A DNA stretch of 64,000 nt from Gelidibacter sediminis (lineage in GTDB: Bacteria > Bacteroidota > Bacteroidia > Flavobacteriales > Flavobacteriaceae). The notes under the pieces are model-generated. The model was not told the DNA's origin and did no database searches. It saw only the letters and a list, made by a program, of their open reading frames with translations. Positions 7,364 through 16,424 of the stretch are shown one piece after another (positions within the stretch are counted from its first letter, which is position 1; each line of letters begins with the position of its first letter). The DNA lies in NCBI RefSeq assembly GCF_004364975.1, contig NZ_SOBW01000007.1, positions 558,001-622,000 of the forward strand, given 5' to 3'. A program made the position numbers and the translations under genes.

Positions 7364-8872
7364 TTAATTTGTATACCCAGGCGTTTGTTCCAATAATGGG
7401 TTTCTTCCAATCATGTCATTAGTAATAGGTAACAGTAATTTATACTCATCACCTGGATTCAAAAAGCTGATGTTGTCTATAACAAAACTGTCTCCAGCAC
7501 GTCTTAAATCCCACCATCTTTTACCTTCACCTATAAACTCTTTGTAACGCTCATTTAAAATAGCATTAGCATTTTCTGTCTGTGAACCATTAACATACCC
7601 ATGGATAACTTGATTGTAATCAGATCCATAAGCTCTTTCACGAATTTGATTAATCTCAGCTGATGGATCTTCACCCAACAAGTTTTTAACTTCTGCCAAC
7701 ATTAAAACCACATCTGCATATCTGTAAAGAGGAACATCGTTTTCAAAAATACGTTCAGACCCTACAACTTTACCTAAAAATTTATTAAAAATAGATCCAA
7801 AATATTTTGGTTCCGTATAAGTTGGATACCCCAAACCACCATTATTATCTTTATATAATCTAATAAAAGTAGCGTCTTTTCTACTGTCCATATTGTCATC
7901 TAACAACAACAGTGTTTCTTCTGAAGGCCCATATCTATTTGCTCCTGCAATTACAAAATCGCTCATAGAAGCACCTTCATCGTTAAACTGAGGATTGATT
8001 TCTGTACTTCTTCCAGTTAAACTATTGTAAAAATTCTCCGCTTCGTCTTGCTTGTACTGTATGGCAAAAATAAACTCACTGTTCCCTTCATTGTCCACAC
8101 CCCAAAGGTTGTTGAAATTAGGTTCTAAGCTCACGCCTAAAGAAGACACTTGTTGTAATGCTGTTTTAGCTTCTGTAAAATCAGCATTGCCACCTCCCAT
8201 TAAATTTCCAGACCAGATGTACACATCACCTTTTAGGGTTAAGGTAGCTGCTTTAGACCAAAAATTCTTACTTCCAAGCCAATAGCTATCATTACTTCCA
8301 AAAGAACTCAAGGACGCTGCTATATCAGATTTTATTAGTGCCATAACCTCTGCCTCAGATGATCTTGCTCTACTTAATCCTTCAGGATTCACATCAGTAA
8401 AAGGCTCTAAAATAATTGGCACACCACCCCAAGTTTTAAGCAAAGTGTAGTAGTACAGTGCTCTTAATCCATAAGCTTGCCCAAGTAAATGAGCTTTCTC
8501 AGATTCATCAACAAACGAGACGTTTGGCGCATTTAATAAGAAATCATTAATTCTATGAATTCTGGTGTATAAACCAGCCCAACCTCCAAATGGCGCCGTT
8601 GCAATAGTAATATTATTTTCAATTAAATTTTCACTTGACGGCGACTCATAAGTTCGACCTCCCCAAATGTCACTTCTCATTTCGCCTAATAACCACAGCG
8701 TTCCTGTAGATGATCTTAGGTTGGCATACAATCCGGTATGTGCTGTTTTAGCACCTTCTTCAGTGTCCCAAAATCCTTGAGCCGTTAATTGACTCGGACT
8801 GTCCAATTCTAGCTCACTTTCACATGCACTTAAAGTGACAAGAGCTATAACTATATAAATGTACTTTTTCAT
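7364..8872 (-). CDS. SusD/RagB family nutrient-binding outer membrane lipoprotein
   Basis: A 502-residue surface lipoprotein of the SusD family. The signal peptide ends at a lipobox with Cys17 (LSAC). The N-terminal TPR-like helices include LLGQAYGLRALYYYTLLKTW near 128-147, a SusD hallmark. The C-terminal part has NERYKEFIGEGKRWWDLRR, the conserved 'E..~E..~EG.R..DL.R' region. It starts 10 bp after the SusC stop and acts as the lid of the SusC transporter. Its place directly upstream of N-acetylneuraminate lyase suggests capture of sialic acid or sialylated oligosaccharides; the exact ligand is inferred. Confidence 0.95.
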   Translation of the reverse strand: MKKYIYIVIALVTLSACESELELDSPSQLTAQGFWDTEEGAKTAHTGLYANLRSSTGTLWLLGEMRSDIWGGRTYESPSSENLIENNITIATAPFGGWAGLYTRIHRINDFLLNAPNVSFVDESEKAHLLGQAYGLRALYYYTLLKTWGGVPIILEPFTDVNPEGLSRARSSEAEVMALIKSDIAASLSSFGSNDSYWLGSKNFWSKAATLTLKGDVYIWSGNLMGGGNADFTEAKTALQQVSSLGVSLEPNFNNLWGVDNEGNSEFIFAIQYKQDEAENFYNSLTGRSTEINPQFNDEGASMSDFVIAGANRYGPSEETLLLLDDNMDSRKDATFIRLYKDNNGGLGYPTYTEPKYFGSIFNKFLGKVVGSERIFENDVPLYRYADVVLMLAEVKNLLGEDPSAEINQIRERAYGSDYNQVIHGYVNGSQTENANAILNERYKEFIGEGKRWWDLRRAGDSFVIDNISFLNPGDEYKLLLPITNDMIGRNPLLEQTPGYTN

Positions 8873-8882
8873 CTTCTAAAAT

Positions 8883-11800
8883 TTAAAATGTTACGTTTAG
8901 ACCTAATGTAATTGTTTTTGGCACAGGGAATGATCCATATTGGACCCCACCTTGTTCTGGCGTGTCACCACTCATGCTTTTAAAATAATGTAAGTTTGAT
9001 CCCGTTACATAGATGCTTAATCTTTGGATGGCATCATTAAAATATTTGCTTGGCATGTTATAGCTCAAGGTTACTTCACGTAATGCTAAATAATCTCCTT
9101 TTTCCCAGAATTTTTCATTACCAAAATTTTGCAAATCATCAGCACCTTCACCGGCTCTCCAAACATTTTTAGCGCCGTTTACAAAAACAAAACGTGGCCA
9201 ATCAGTATCTGTATTAGTTGGAGTCCAAGAATCTGCTACCTCTATTGGTTGCGCTAAGTTACCTTGGGTTTGACCGTACCCTTTATTTTTAATGTGGTTC
9301 CACACTAAATGACCGGTTGCAAAATCGGTTTTTACAAAAAGGTTAAAGTTTTTATAGCTTAAACTTGAGCTTAAACCTCCAATGAAATCAGGCGTTGTGC
9401 GGCCAATAACTTTTCTGTCAAGGTTATCAATTACACCATCGCCATTCTGATCTACCCACTTTACATCTCCAGCCCAACGCTTATTACGACTCGCTCCTGG
9501 CACATATGCATCAGTTATCGAATTATCAGCATCAGCCTCAGCTTGTGTAGCATAAATGCCTGCTTGCTCAAAAGCAACTACTAAGTCATGCCCAGAACGT
9601 TGGCCTTCCTGAAAACCACCAACCCATTCTTCTTGACCAGTAGAAGCGTTCCAAATAAGTGTACCACCTTGTCTATTTCTTTCATTGTCATTTTCAGGTA
9701 AATTAATTACATAATTTTTATTAGATGTAAATGTTGCACCTACATTCCAAGTTAAATCTGCATTTCTAATAATATCTCCATTAACCTGTAATTCAAATCC
9801 TTTGTTTCTGATGGTTCCGTTATTAGTCAATATACTACTGAATCCAGTGTAATAAGGCAAAGTTAAATTTGCCAATTTGTCTTTAATATCTCTTGAATAT
9901 ACATCCGTGATGATTGAAAGTCTATTGTCAAAAAACGAAATATCTAAGCCGGCATTAAACGTTGTGGATTTTTCCCAGACCAAATCTAAAGTTGGCAAAG
10001 ATGAATTTGCATAACCAGTCTGACCGTTATAAACACCTTGTTCTCCATAAGATCCGTATACACCATAGTTACTTAAAACATCTTGATTTCCATTAACACC
10101 ATAACTCAATCTTGGTTTCAACCTAGAAATCACATTGCTTAACGACGAATCTTTAAATCCTTGTTCATTATGTACATTCCAACCCACTGAAATACCTGGG
10201 AAGAAATCATACTTATTATTTCCTAAACGTGAAGAGCCATCATATCTGTATGTAAAGCTCATTAAATAGCGATCATCATAATCATACAACAGTCTACCAA
10301 AAGTAGATACGATTACATATTCAGTTTCAAAACTATATGGAATTCCATCAGCTTCAGCTCCAGCATTTAAAGTTTCTATTAAATCTGTTGGAGAGTTCCG
10401 TGTTCCTGCTGATGTATTAAAAAAGTTGTCTTTGTAATATTCAGCACCAACCAAAGCATTGAAATTATGATTTCCAAATTTTTTCAAATAATTTAAAGTA
10501 CCTGTCAATTGATTTCTTAAGGTTCTTCCTAAACTAACAGATGCTTCACGCCCTGTACGTAGTGGACCTGTATTACTTCCCACTCTATACGCTCTATTAA
10601 AACCTTCATTGTGATTATTTACAGTAAAATGACTACCGTTTATTGCTAAAGTTAAATCATCTATAAATTCCCAATCGATTCCTACAGATGCAGATAAACG
10701 TTGTTCTAAATTCTTTCTGACAAATTTATCTTGGTAGTATAGCGGGTTACCAAAACCTTGATTTTGACCTGGAGCGTATTGATTGGTCCAAGTGCCATCT
10801 GCATTGCTATCGTATGTTCTAGAGGTTGGTGCTTGCCCTTGAAACCTTCTAAAAACCGTGTCATCACCCCCTAATGGGCTTAGAGACAAATTTGAATGTG
10901 AATACAATACATTAGAATTTACTTTAAATCTATCGCTGATTTTATAAGATCCGCTAAACTTCCCTGAGTATCTTTTAAATCCTGAGCCCAAAATCAGACC
11001 GTCATTGTCTAAAGCTCCCAAACCTAAGTAGTACGTGCCTTTTTCATTACCTCCATCAAAAGATAAATAATGATCTTTTGATGCACTAGTTTGATAGATG
11101 CGATCAGCAACACCCGTATTGTTATAGAACAAAATCTCTTTTGATGGATCTAAAATATCTGGAATAGTGCTCCAACCTGGTTGGTTTAACAAATAACTAT
11201 TAGACGCTGATAAATACTGCGTTGTAAATGGATCATTAGTAGCATTATTACCTGTCCCAGCACCGTGGTTTCCATCTAGGAAAGCCCCAAATGCCCCTGC
11301 ATTACCAGCAACTTCCCTATACCAAGCTATGGACTGCCTGTTGTAGTTAATATGCTGTGCAGCATTAAGGTATCGTTGGTCGTTTCTTTCGTGGTTCATA
11401 CTATATTTATATTTATAGTTGATAGACGACTTTCCTGCCTTACCAGTTTTAGTAGTTACTAAAATAACACCATCAGCAGATCTTGCACCATAGATGGCCG
11501 TTGCTGCTGCATCTTTTAGAACCTCAATAGATTCGATGTCATCCGCATTCAAGGCGTAAAATGACCCTGGTATACCGTCAATTAAAATAAGAGGCGACCC
11601 TGTCCCGTTAAAATTAGTACCGCCACGCAACACAATCTGTGGCGTTGATCCTGGTTGTCCAGTGGTATTGGTCACTCTTAAACCTGCAATTGTTCCTTGT
11701 AAGGCTGTGGCAACGTTTGAACGCGTTGAGGTTTCTAAAATTTTGGTGTCCAATTTGGAAACCGAAGTTGTCAACTGAGCCCTACTCTGTTTACCGTAAC

Positions 11801-12137
11801 CTGTAATGACAATTTCATCTAACATTGCCGTATCTTCTGTTAAGGTAACATTAATAACTGATTGCTCACCCACTGTTGCTTCCTTTGGCTGAAAACCTAC
11901 AAAACTGAACACGAGAACATCTCCCGTATTAGCAGTAATGCTGTAATTACCGTCAAAATCTGTAATTGCTCCAGTACTTGTGCCTTTAACAATTACAGTA
12001 GCTCCCGTTAAAGGAATGTTATCTGTCGCCGACAGTACCGTTCCTGTGATTGTCTTTTCCTGTCCAAAACTTAAGGCAGGTAAGGCAAAAAGCAAAGTAA
12101 ATATCAAATAAATGATATTGGAATCTCTTTTTTTCAT
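8883..12137 (-). CDS. SusC/RagA family TonB-dependent outer membrane transporter
   Basis: A 1084-residue TonB-dependent receptor with a signal peptide (about residues 1-25), a carboxypeptidase-regulatory-like domain (about 27-105; TGTVLSATDNIPLTGATVIV), a TonB-box-like stretch near DEIVITGYGKQ, a plug domain with GSPLILIDGIPG and the SusC signature of an Ala-rich segment (LKDAAATAIYGARSADGVIL), and a beta barrel ending in an aromatic residue (NVTF). It is the first gene of the susC-susD-lyase transcript. The predicted promoter at 12182-12210 contains a candidate operator shared with the regulator's intergenic region, so sialic-acid-dependent induction is likely. No inner-membrane sialic acid transporter gene is present in the window. 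Confidence 0.96.
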   Translation of the reverse strand: MKKRDSNIIYLIFTLLFALPALSFGQEKTITGTVLSATDNIPLTGATVIVKGTSTGAITDFDGNYSITANTGDVLVFSFVGFQPKEATVGEQSVINVTLTEDTAMLDEIVITGYGKQSRAQLTTSVSKLDTKILETSTRSNVATALQGTIAGLRVTNTTGQPGSTPQIVLRGGTNFNGTGSPLILIDGIPGSFYALNADDIESIEVLKDAAATAIYGARSADGVILVTTKTGKAGKSSINYKYKYSMNHERNDQRYLNAAQHINYNRQSIAWYREVAGNAGAFGAFLDGNHGAGTGNNATNDPFTTQYLSASNSYLLNQPGWSTIPDILDPSKEILFYNNTGVADRIYQTSASKDHYLSFDGGNEKGTYYLGLGALDNDGLILGSGFKRYSGKFSGSYKISDRFKVNSNVLYSHSNLSLSPLGGDDTVFRRFQGQAPTSRTYDSNADGTWTNQYAPGQNQGFGNPLYYQDKFVRKNLEQRLSASVGIDWEFIDDLTLAINGSHFTVNNHNEGFNRAYRVGSNTGPLRTGREASVSLGRTLRNQLTGTLNYLKKFGNHNFNALVGAEYYKDNFFNTSAGTRNSPTDLIETLNAGAEADGIPYSFETEYVIVSTFGRLLYDYDDRYLMSFTYRYDGSSRLGNNKYDFFPGISVGWNVHNEQGFKDSSLSNVISRLKPRLSYGVNGNQDVLSNYGVYGSYGEQGVYNGQTGYANSSLPTLDLVWEKSTTFNAGLDISFFDNRLSIITDVYSRDIKDKLANLTLPYYTGFSSILTNNGTIRNKGFELQVNGDIIRNADLTWNVGATFTSNKNYVINLPENDNERNRQGGTLIWNASTGQEEWVGGFQEGQRSGHDLVVAFEQAGIYATQAEADADNSITDAYVPGASRNKRWAGDVKWVDQNGDGVIDNLDRKVIGRTTPDFIGGLSSSLSYKNFNLFVKTDFATGHLVWNHIKNKGYGQTQGNLAQPIEVADSWTPTNTDTDWPRFVFVNGAKNVWRAGEGADDLQNFGNEKFWEKGDYLALREVTLSYNMPSKYFNDAIQRLSIYVTGSNLHYFKSMSGDTPEQGGVQYGSFPVPKTITLGLNVTF

Positions 12138-12181
12138 ACTAGTTTTTTTTAATGAATGATGTTAAGTTAGTCCGTTTTGTA

Positions 12182-12210
12182 TAAAAGTATTATGTTATAC
12201 ATAATGCAAT
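12182..12210 (-). promoter_or_regulatory. susC promoter with overlapping nan operator
   Basis: On the minus strand, TTG (complement of 12207-12209), 17 bp, then TACTTTTA (12182-12189) fits the Bacteroidetes -33/-7 pattern with one mismatch in the -7 element. The dyad ATTATGT-TAT-ACATAAT (12189-12205) fills the spacer. Its 16-bp core at 12186-12201 matches the operator at 3588-3603 in 14 positions. A repressor bound here would block polymerase. Confidence 0.65.
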
Positions 12211-12507
12211 GTTATGAATTTATATTAACTTCTCAAAGGATTTATTTAAGAAAATTTTAACGGAACAAGTCTAATTTGCAACAGCTATCTATCGCATTAT
12301 CAGTTGTTTTTAACAAACTATATTTTTTTAGGAAAAGATATGTTGAATATTTTAACAGAATTAAATTGCATACATAAACATCATTGCGACCTTGAAAAAA
12401 ATCATTTCTAGGTTTAATTTTTTTCCAAAACTAATTGAAGTTCTTTATTAAGTATCGGAAATATCGTAACTTCAATCACTTAACTAATCCAGTAAAATTA
12501 TAAGATC
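12211..12507. other. Intergenic region between susC and catalase
   Basis: This A+T-rich stretch separates the divergent susC and catalase genes. I see no open frame, RNA gene or clear -7 element for catalase in it. Confidence 0.5.
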
Positions 12508-14022
12508 ATGGAAGATAAAAAATCGAAACTCACAAGACAGACAGGAGCACCGGTTCCTGATAATCAGAATGTACAAACCGCGGGCCCACGTGGACCAATG
12601 TTAATGCAAGATGCGTGGTTTTTAGAAAAGATGGCCAACTTTGACCGTGAGGTGATTCCTGAACGTCGTATGCACGCCAAAGGGTCTGGTGCATTTGGCA
12701 CCTTTACAGTTACGCATGACATTACCCAATACTCCAAAGCGAAGATTTTTAGTGAAATAGGAAAAAAAACAGAGATGTTTAGCCGTTTTTCTACAGTTGC
12801 CGGAGAACGCGGTGCTGCCGATGCGGAACGTGATATCCGCGGATTTGCACTGAAATTTTATACCGATGAAGGCATTTGGGACTTGGTAGGGAATAATACC
12901 CCCGTATTTTTCTTCCGGGACCCGATGAAATTTCCTGATTTGAATCACGCCGTTAAACGCGACCCAAAAACAAACTTACGGAGCGCCAATAACAATTGGG
13001 ATTTTTGGACACTACTCCCTGAAGCTTTGCACCAGGTAACTATCATAATGAGTGACAGAGGCATCCCTAAAGGGTACAGACACATGCACGGATTTGGAAG
13101 TCACACGTACAGCCTAATCAATCAAAATAATGAGCGGCATTGGGTCAAGTTTCATTTTGTGACCCAGCAAGGCATTGAAAACTTAACGGATGAAGAGGCT
13201 TCAAAAGTTGTTGGAATGGATCGAGAATCGTCTCAAAGAGACCTTTTTGATGCTATTGAGCTTAAAGATTATCCAAAATGGAAGATGTACATACAGGTAA
13301 TGACGGAGGCGCAGGCCAAAACTTACCGTTTCCATCCGTTCGACTTAACAAAGGTATGGTCTAAAAAAGATTACCCATTAATTCCTGTGGGCGAATTTGA
13401 ATTGAATAGAAACCCTGAAAACTATTTCCAAGACGTAGAACAAGCAGCATTCAATCCGACTAATATTGTGCCAGGAATTGGCTTCTCTCCTGATAAAATG
13501 TTGCAAGGACGCCTATTTTCGTATGGTGATGCCCAACGCTACAGACTTGGGGTCAACCACTATCAAATTCCGGTAAATAAACCTACCTGTCCTTACCATT
13601 CCTTTCATAGAGATGGCGCTATGCGCGTAGATGGCAATTTTGGTGCGACAAGACATTATGAGCCGAACAGCTATGGCGAATGGCAAGAGCAACCCGAAGC
13701 ACAAGAACCACCGTTAGAGCTACATGGTGATGCTTATGCCCATAATTTTAGGGATGATGATGAAGACTACTTCACACAACCGGGCGACTTGTACCGTATC
13801 ATCAAAGCAGATGGTAAAGAAGAGGCCTTATTTAACAATACAGCTGCTCAGGTGGGTGGCGCAGAGAAATTTATTCAGATTCGTCATGTCAGAAATTGCT
13901 ACAAAGCCGATCCAGAATACGGAGAAGGTGTTGCAAGAGCCCTAGGCTTATCGATGGACGAAGTAAATAATTTTGACATGACGCCATATAACAGATGGGC
14001 ACCAAAACCGACTAACGGATAA
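12508..14022 (+). CDS. katA: Heme catalase (small-subunit clade)
   Basis: This 504-residue monofunctional catalase breaks down hydrogen peroxide. The active-site His is in [14 protein letters not shown] (His56), the distal Asn is Asn129 in VGNNTPVFF, and the proximal heme-ligand Tyr is Tyr339 in [14 protein letters not shown]. The length fits small-subunit catalases. No signal peptide is present, so it is probably cytoplasmic. It is a single-gene unit: it diverges from the sialic acid locus and ends at a strong terminator (14090-14138). I could not recognise an OxyR or PerR site upstream. The family is certain; the symbol follows the commonest usage. Confidence 0.96.
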   Translation: MEDKKSKLTRQTGAPVPDNQNVQTAGPRGPMLMQDAWFLEKMANFDREVIPERRMHAKGSGAFGTFTVTHDITQYSKAKIFSEIGKKTEMFSRFSTVAGERGAADAERDIRGFALKFYTDEGIWDLVGNNTPVFFFRDPMKFPDLNHAVKRDPKTNLRSANNNWDFWTLLPEALHQVTIIMSDRGIPKGYRHMHGFGSHTYSLINQNNERHWVKFHFVTQQGIENLTDEEASKVVGMDRESSQRDLFDAIELKDYPKWKMYIQVMTEAQAKTYRFHPFDLTKVWSKKDYPLIPVGEFELNRNPENYFQDVEQAAFNPTNIVPGIGFSPDKMLQGRLFSYGDAQRYRLGVNHYQIPVNKPTCPYHSFHRDGAMRVDGNFGATRHYEPNSYGEWQEQPEAQEPPLELHGDAYAHNFRDDDEDYFTQPGDLYRIIKADGKEEALFNNTAAQVGGAEKFIQIRHVRNCYKADPEYGEGVARALGLSMDEVNNFDMTPYNRWAPKPTNG

Positions 14023-14089
14023 GGCAGCAAAAATTACGAATCTAATGGGTTTCAATTTATGATATTATACCCTTGGATTCTGTTAAAAC

Positions 14090-14138
14090 AAAAAGATGTT
14101 AGTAGCAAATCTATGGCTGCTAACATCTTTTTATTTTT
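14090..14138 (+). terminator. Catalase terminator
   Basis: AAAAAGATGTTAGTAGC and GCTGCTAACATCTTTTT pair with one G-T wobble around a 9-nt loop, followed by more T residues. It lies 68 bp after the catalase stop. Confidence 0.85.
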
Positions 14139-14169
14139 TCTACTAACCTACCTGAAATGATGCCACAAA

Positions 14170-14197
14170 AAAAGCCTCTCTAAAAAGAGAAGCTTTT
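14170..14197 (-). terminator. Terminator downstream of tRNA-Leu
   Basis: The arms AAAAGCCTCTC and GAGAAGCTTTT pair with one mismatch around TAAAAA, and a run of T follows on the minus strand. It begins 8 nt beyond the mature 3' end of the tRNA. Confidence 0.8.
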
Positions 14198-14204
14198 ATT
14201 TCTG

Positions 14205-14286
14205 TACAGGCGGGGAGACTCGAACTCCCACACCTCGCGGCACTAGATCCTAAGTCTAGCGTGTCTACCAATTCCACCACGCCTGC
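14205..14286 (-). tRNA. tRNA-Leu(TAG)
   Basis: An 82-nt class II tRNA on the minus strand. The acceptor arms GCAGGCG and CGCCTGT pair, with a G-U at the first position. The anticodon stem CTAGA/TCTAG encloses the loop CTTAGGA, giving anticodon TAG. The T arm GGGAGTTCGAGTCTCCC is perfect, and a long variable arm (about TGCCGCGAGGTG) is present as expected for leucine. CCA is not encoded. Confidence 0.96.
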
Positions 14287-14385
14287 AACTTATGTTCCGA
14301 AAAAATTCTCGGAATCGGGATGCAAATATAAACATTCCTTTGAATATACAAATAACTTGACAAAGAAAATTCTCTTCAAATTTTG

Positions 14386-14393
14386 TACTTTTG
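14386..14393 (+). promoter_or_regulatory. -7 promoter element of the M20 peptidase gene
   Basis: TACTTTTG matches TAnnTTTG perfectly and lies 52 bp before the ATG at 14446. No correctly spaced -33 TTG is evident. Confidence 0.45.
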
Positions 14394-14445
14394 AATATCT
14401 TGAAAAACAACAGGCAATCCTTTGCTATTAACCAAAACTCAAAAC

Positions 14446-15834
14446 ATGCAAAACATAGATAGTTACGTAGAAAAAAATAAAGACCGATTTATTAATGAAC
14501 TCATTGAGCTTCTCAAAATTCCATCTGTTAGTGCTGATTCTGCATTCAAAAAAGATGTGCTTAAAACAGCCAGTGAAATCAAGAAGAGCTTAGAAAAAGC
14601 AGGCTGCGACCATGTCGAAATTTGTGAAACAGAAGGCTACCCAATTGTGTATGGCGAAAAGATAATTGACAAAAACTTACCAACAGTCCTTGTTTACGGA
14701 CATTATGACGTTCAGCCTGCTGATCCTATTAATTTATGGACTTCCCCACCATTTGAACCGGTCATTAAAAAAACAGACATACATCCGGAAGGTGCCATTT
14801 TTGCACGTGGCGCTTGTGATGATAAAGGGCAAATGTACATGCACGTGAAAGCGTTGGAATTTATGACTTCTACAAATCAGTTGCCATGTAACGTCAAATT
14901 TATGATTGAAGGCGAAGAAGAAGTGGGCAGTGTGAACCTGTCTACCTTTGTGAAGCAAAATCAAGAGAAACTGAAAAATGATGTCATTCTTATTTCAGAT
15001 ACTGGAATGATTTCCAAAGACACACCGTCAATTACAACAGGTTTAAGAGGCCTTAGCTACGTAGAAGTAGAAGTTACAGGACCAAAACGAGATTTGCATT
15101 CCGGTTTATACGGTGGTGCTGTGGCCAACCCGATCAATGTACTTACTAAAATGATTGCTTCTTTGCATGATGAAAATAACCATATTACCATTCCCGGCTT
15201 TTATGATAAGGTTGAAGAACTATCTGATGACGAACGCGCGCAAATGGCAAAAGCACCCTTTTCATTAGAAGATTATAAAAAATCTCTGGATATAGATGCT
15301 GTTTATGGCGAAAAAGGATACACCACAAATGAACGCAACTCCATCCGACCAACCTTAGATGTGAATGGCATTTGGGGTGGTTATACAGGCGAAGGTGCCA
15401 AAACCGTCATTGCCAGCAAAGCTTTTGCAAAAATTTCGATGCGATTGGTGCCAAATCAAGATTGGGAAGAAATCACCTCATTATTCAAGCACCATTTTGA
15501 AAGTATTGCTCCTGAAGGTGTAAAAGTGTTGGTAAAACCTCATCATGGTGGACAAGGCTACGTCACCCCAATTGACAGTATTGGTTATCAAGCTGCTTCA
15601 AAAGCTTATGAGGATACTTTTGGAAAAACGCCCATTCCACAACGTAGTGGGGGCAGTATTCCAATTGTAGCGCTTTTTGAGCAAGAATTGAAGAGTAAAA
15701 CCATTTTAATGGGCTTTGGCTTAGACAGTGATGCCATCCATTCCCCTAACGAGCATTTTGGAGTTTGGAATTACCTAAAAGGTATTTCAACCATTCCGTT
15801 GTTCTATAAATATTTTACAGAGCTTTCTAAATAA
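14446..15834 (+). CDS. M20 family metallopeptidase (dipeptidase)
   Basis: A 462-residue cytosolic zinc peptidase of the M20 dipeptidase/carnosinase group, probably hydrolysing dipeptides. Visible motifs are YGHYDVQPADP (metal His and catalytic Asp), GACDDKG (bridging Asp), EGEEEVGS (catalytic and metal Glu), SDTGM (metal Asp), HSGLYGGAVANP at the dimerisation-domain junction and AIHSPNEHFGV (final metal His). I chose the ATG at 14446 because the frame upstream would need a TTG at 14422 and this ATG begins the usual N-terminal helix. The gene stands alone, with its own -7 element upstream and a hairpin terminator downstream. Confidence 0.92.
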   Translation: MQNIDSYVEKNKDRFINELIELLKIPSVSADSAFKKDVLKTASEIKKSLEKAGCDHVEICETEGYPIVYGEKIIDKNLPTVLVYGHYDVQPADPINLWTSPPFEPVIKKTDIHPEGAIFARGACDDKGQMYMHVKALEFMTSTNQLPCNVKFMIEGEEEVGSVNLSTFVKQNQEKLKNDVILISDTGMISKDTPSITTGLRGLSYVEVEVTGPKRDLHSGLYGGAVANPINVLTKMIASLHDENNHITIPGFYDKVEELSDDERAQMAKAPFSLEDYKKSLDIDAVYGEKGYTTNERNSIRPTLDVNGIWGGYTGEGAKTVIASKAFAKISMRLVPNQDWEEITSLFKHHFESIAPEGVKVLVKPHHGGQGYVTPIDSIGYQAASKAYEDTFGKTPIPQRSGGSIPIVALFEQELKSKTILMGFGLDSDAIHSPNEHFGVWNYLKGISTIPLFYKYFTELSK

Positions 15835-15881
15835 AGCATACCTCCTGCTCTATGTCAAAATAGAGCGCAGGCACTAACTTT

Positions 15882-15941
15882 AAGCCACAATACGCGACTA
15901 TAACCTTTGGCTAGACGTGTATTTGTGGCTTCTTTATTTTA
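15882..15941 (+). terminator. Terminator after the M20 peptidase gene
   Basis: AAGCCACAATACGCG pairs imperfectly with CGTGTATTTGTGGCTT (one bulge and a G-U), followed by CTTTATTTT. It lies about 50 bp past the stop. Confidence 0.6.
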
Positions 15942-15999
15942 CAGTAACATTACAAGAAGCTCAACACTATGTTTTTACAAAAAAAAAACTAGTAATTTA

Positions 16000-16053
16000 T
16001 TTGGTGAATTGAAATTTTACTCTACATTTGTAGAACACAATCTAAACTTGTAG
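16000..16053 (+). promoter_or_regulatory. blaI-like promoter with TACA-N2-TGTA operator and a second degenerate copy
   Basis: TTTG at 16000-16003, 19 bp, then TACATTTG at 16023-16030 is a near-ideal Bacteroidetes promoter. The -7 element lies inside CTACATTTGTAG (16022-16033), a dyad of the TACA-NN-TGTA type bound by BlaI/MecI/CopY repressors. A degenerate copy, CTAAACTTGTAG (16042-16053), follows at a 20-bp period, and GTAGAACA is repeated in both. The layout indicates negative autoregulation. Confidence 0.7.
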
Positions 16054-16057
16054 AACA

Positions 16058-16423
16058 ATGCAACTCACAAAAACGGAAGAAGACTTGATGAATCATCTTT
16101 GGAAATTGGAAAAAGCTTTTATGAAAGACCTCCTTGAAGCGTATCCAGAACCAAAACCGGCGCCTACTACCGTGGCAACATTATTAAAACGCATGCATGA
16201 CAAACAGTTTGTGGGGTATACCCTATACGGAAAATCGAGAGAATACTTTCCGTTGGTGAAAAAGAAAGACTATTTCAGCAAACACGTAAACGGTTTAATT
16301 AAGAGTTTTTTCAACGACAGCGCCTCGCAGTTTGCATCGTTTTTTACGAAGGAAACCAATCTTACCAAAGAAGAATTGGAAGATTTAAAAACACTCATAG
16401 ATAGCGAAATCAAAAAAAAGTAA
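16058..16423 (+). CDS. BlaI/MecI/CopY family transcriptional repressor
   Basis: A 121-residue winged-helix repressor. The N-terminal domain (about 1-75) opens with LTKTEEDLMNHLWKLEKAFM and has the wing segment TVATLLKRMHDKQFVGYTLYGKSREYFPL; the C-terminal part is the dimerisation helix region. In the characterised systems BlaI is cleaved after a partner M56 peptidase senses a signal. Here the M56 gene begins 1 bp after the BlaI stop, with a second M56 gene behind it. A canonical-looking operator overlaps its own -7 element. The inducing signal is unknown and need not be a beta-lactam. Confidence 0.93.
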   Translation: MQLTKTEEDLMNHLWKLEKAFMKDLLEAYPEPKPAPTTVATLLKRMHDKQFVGYTLYGKSREYFPLVKKKDYFSKHVNGLIKSFFNDSASQFASFFTKETNLTKEELEDLKTLIDSEIKKK

Positions 16424-16424
16424 C

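Noticed and set aside
12622-12948. Open frame antisense to catalase
   Set aside because: It lies wholly inside a well-conserved gene on the other strand and has no motif.
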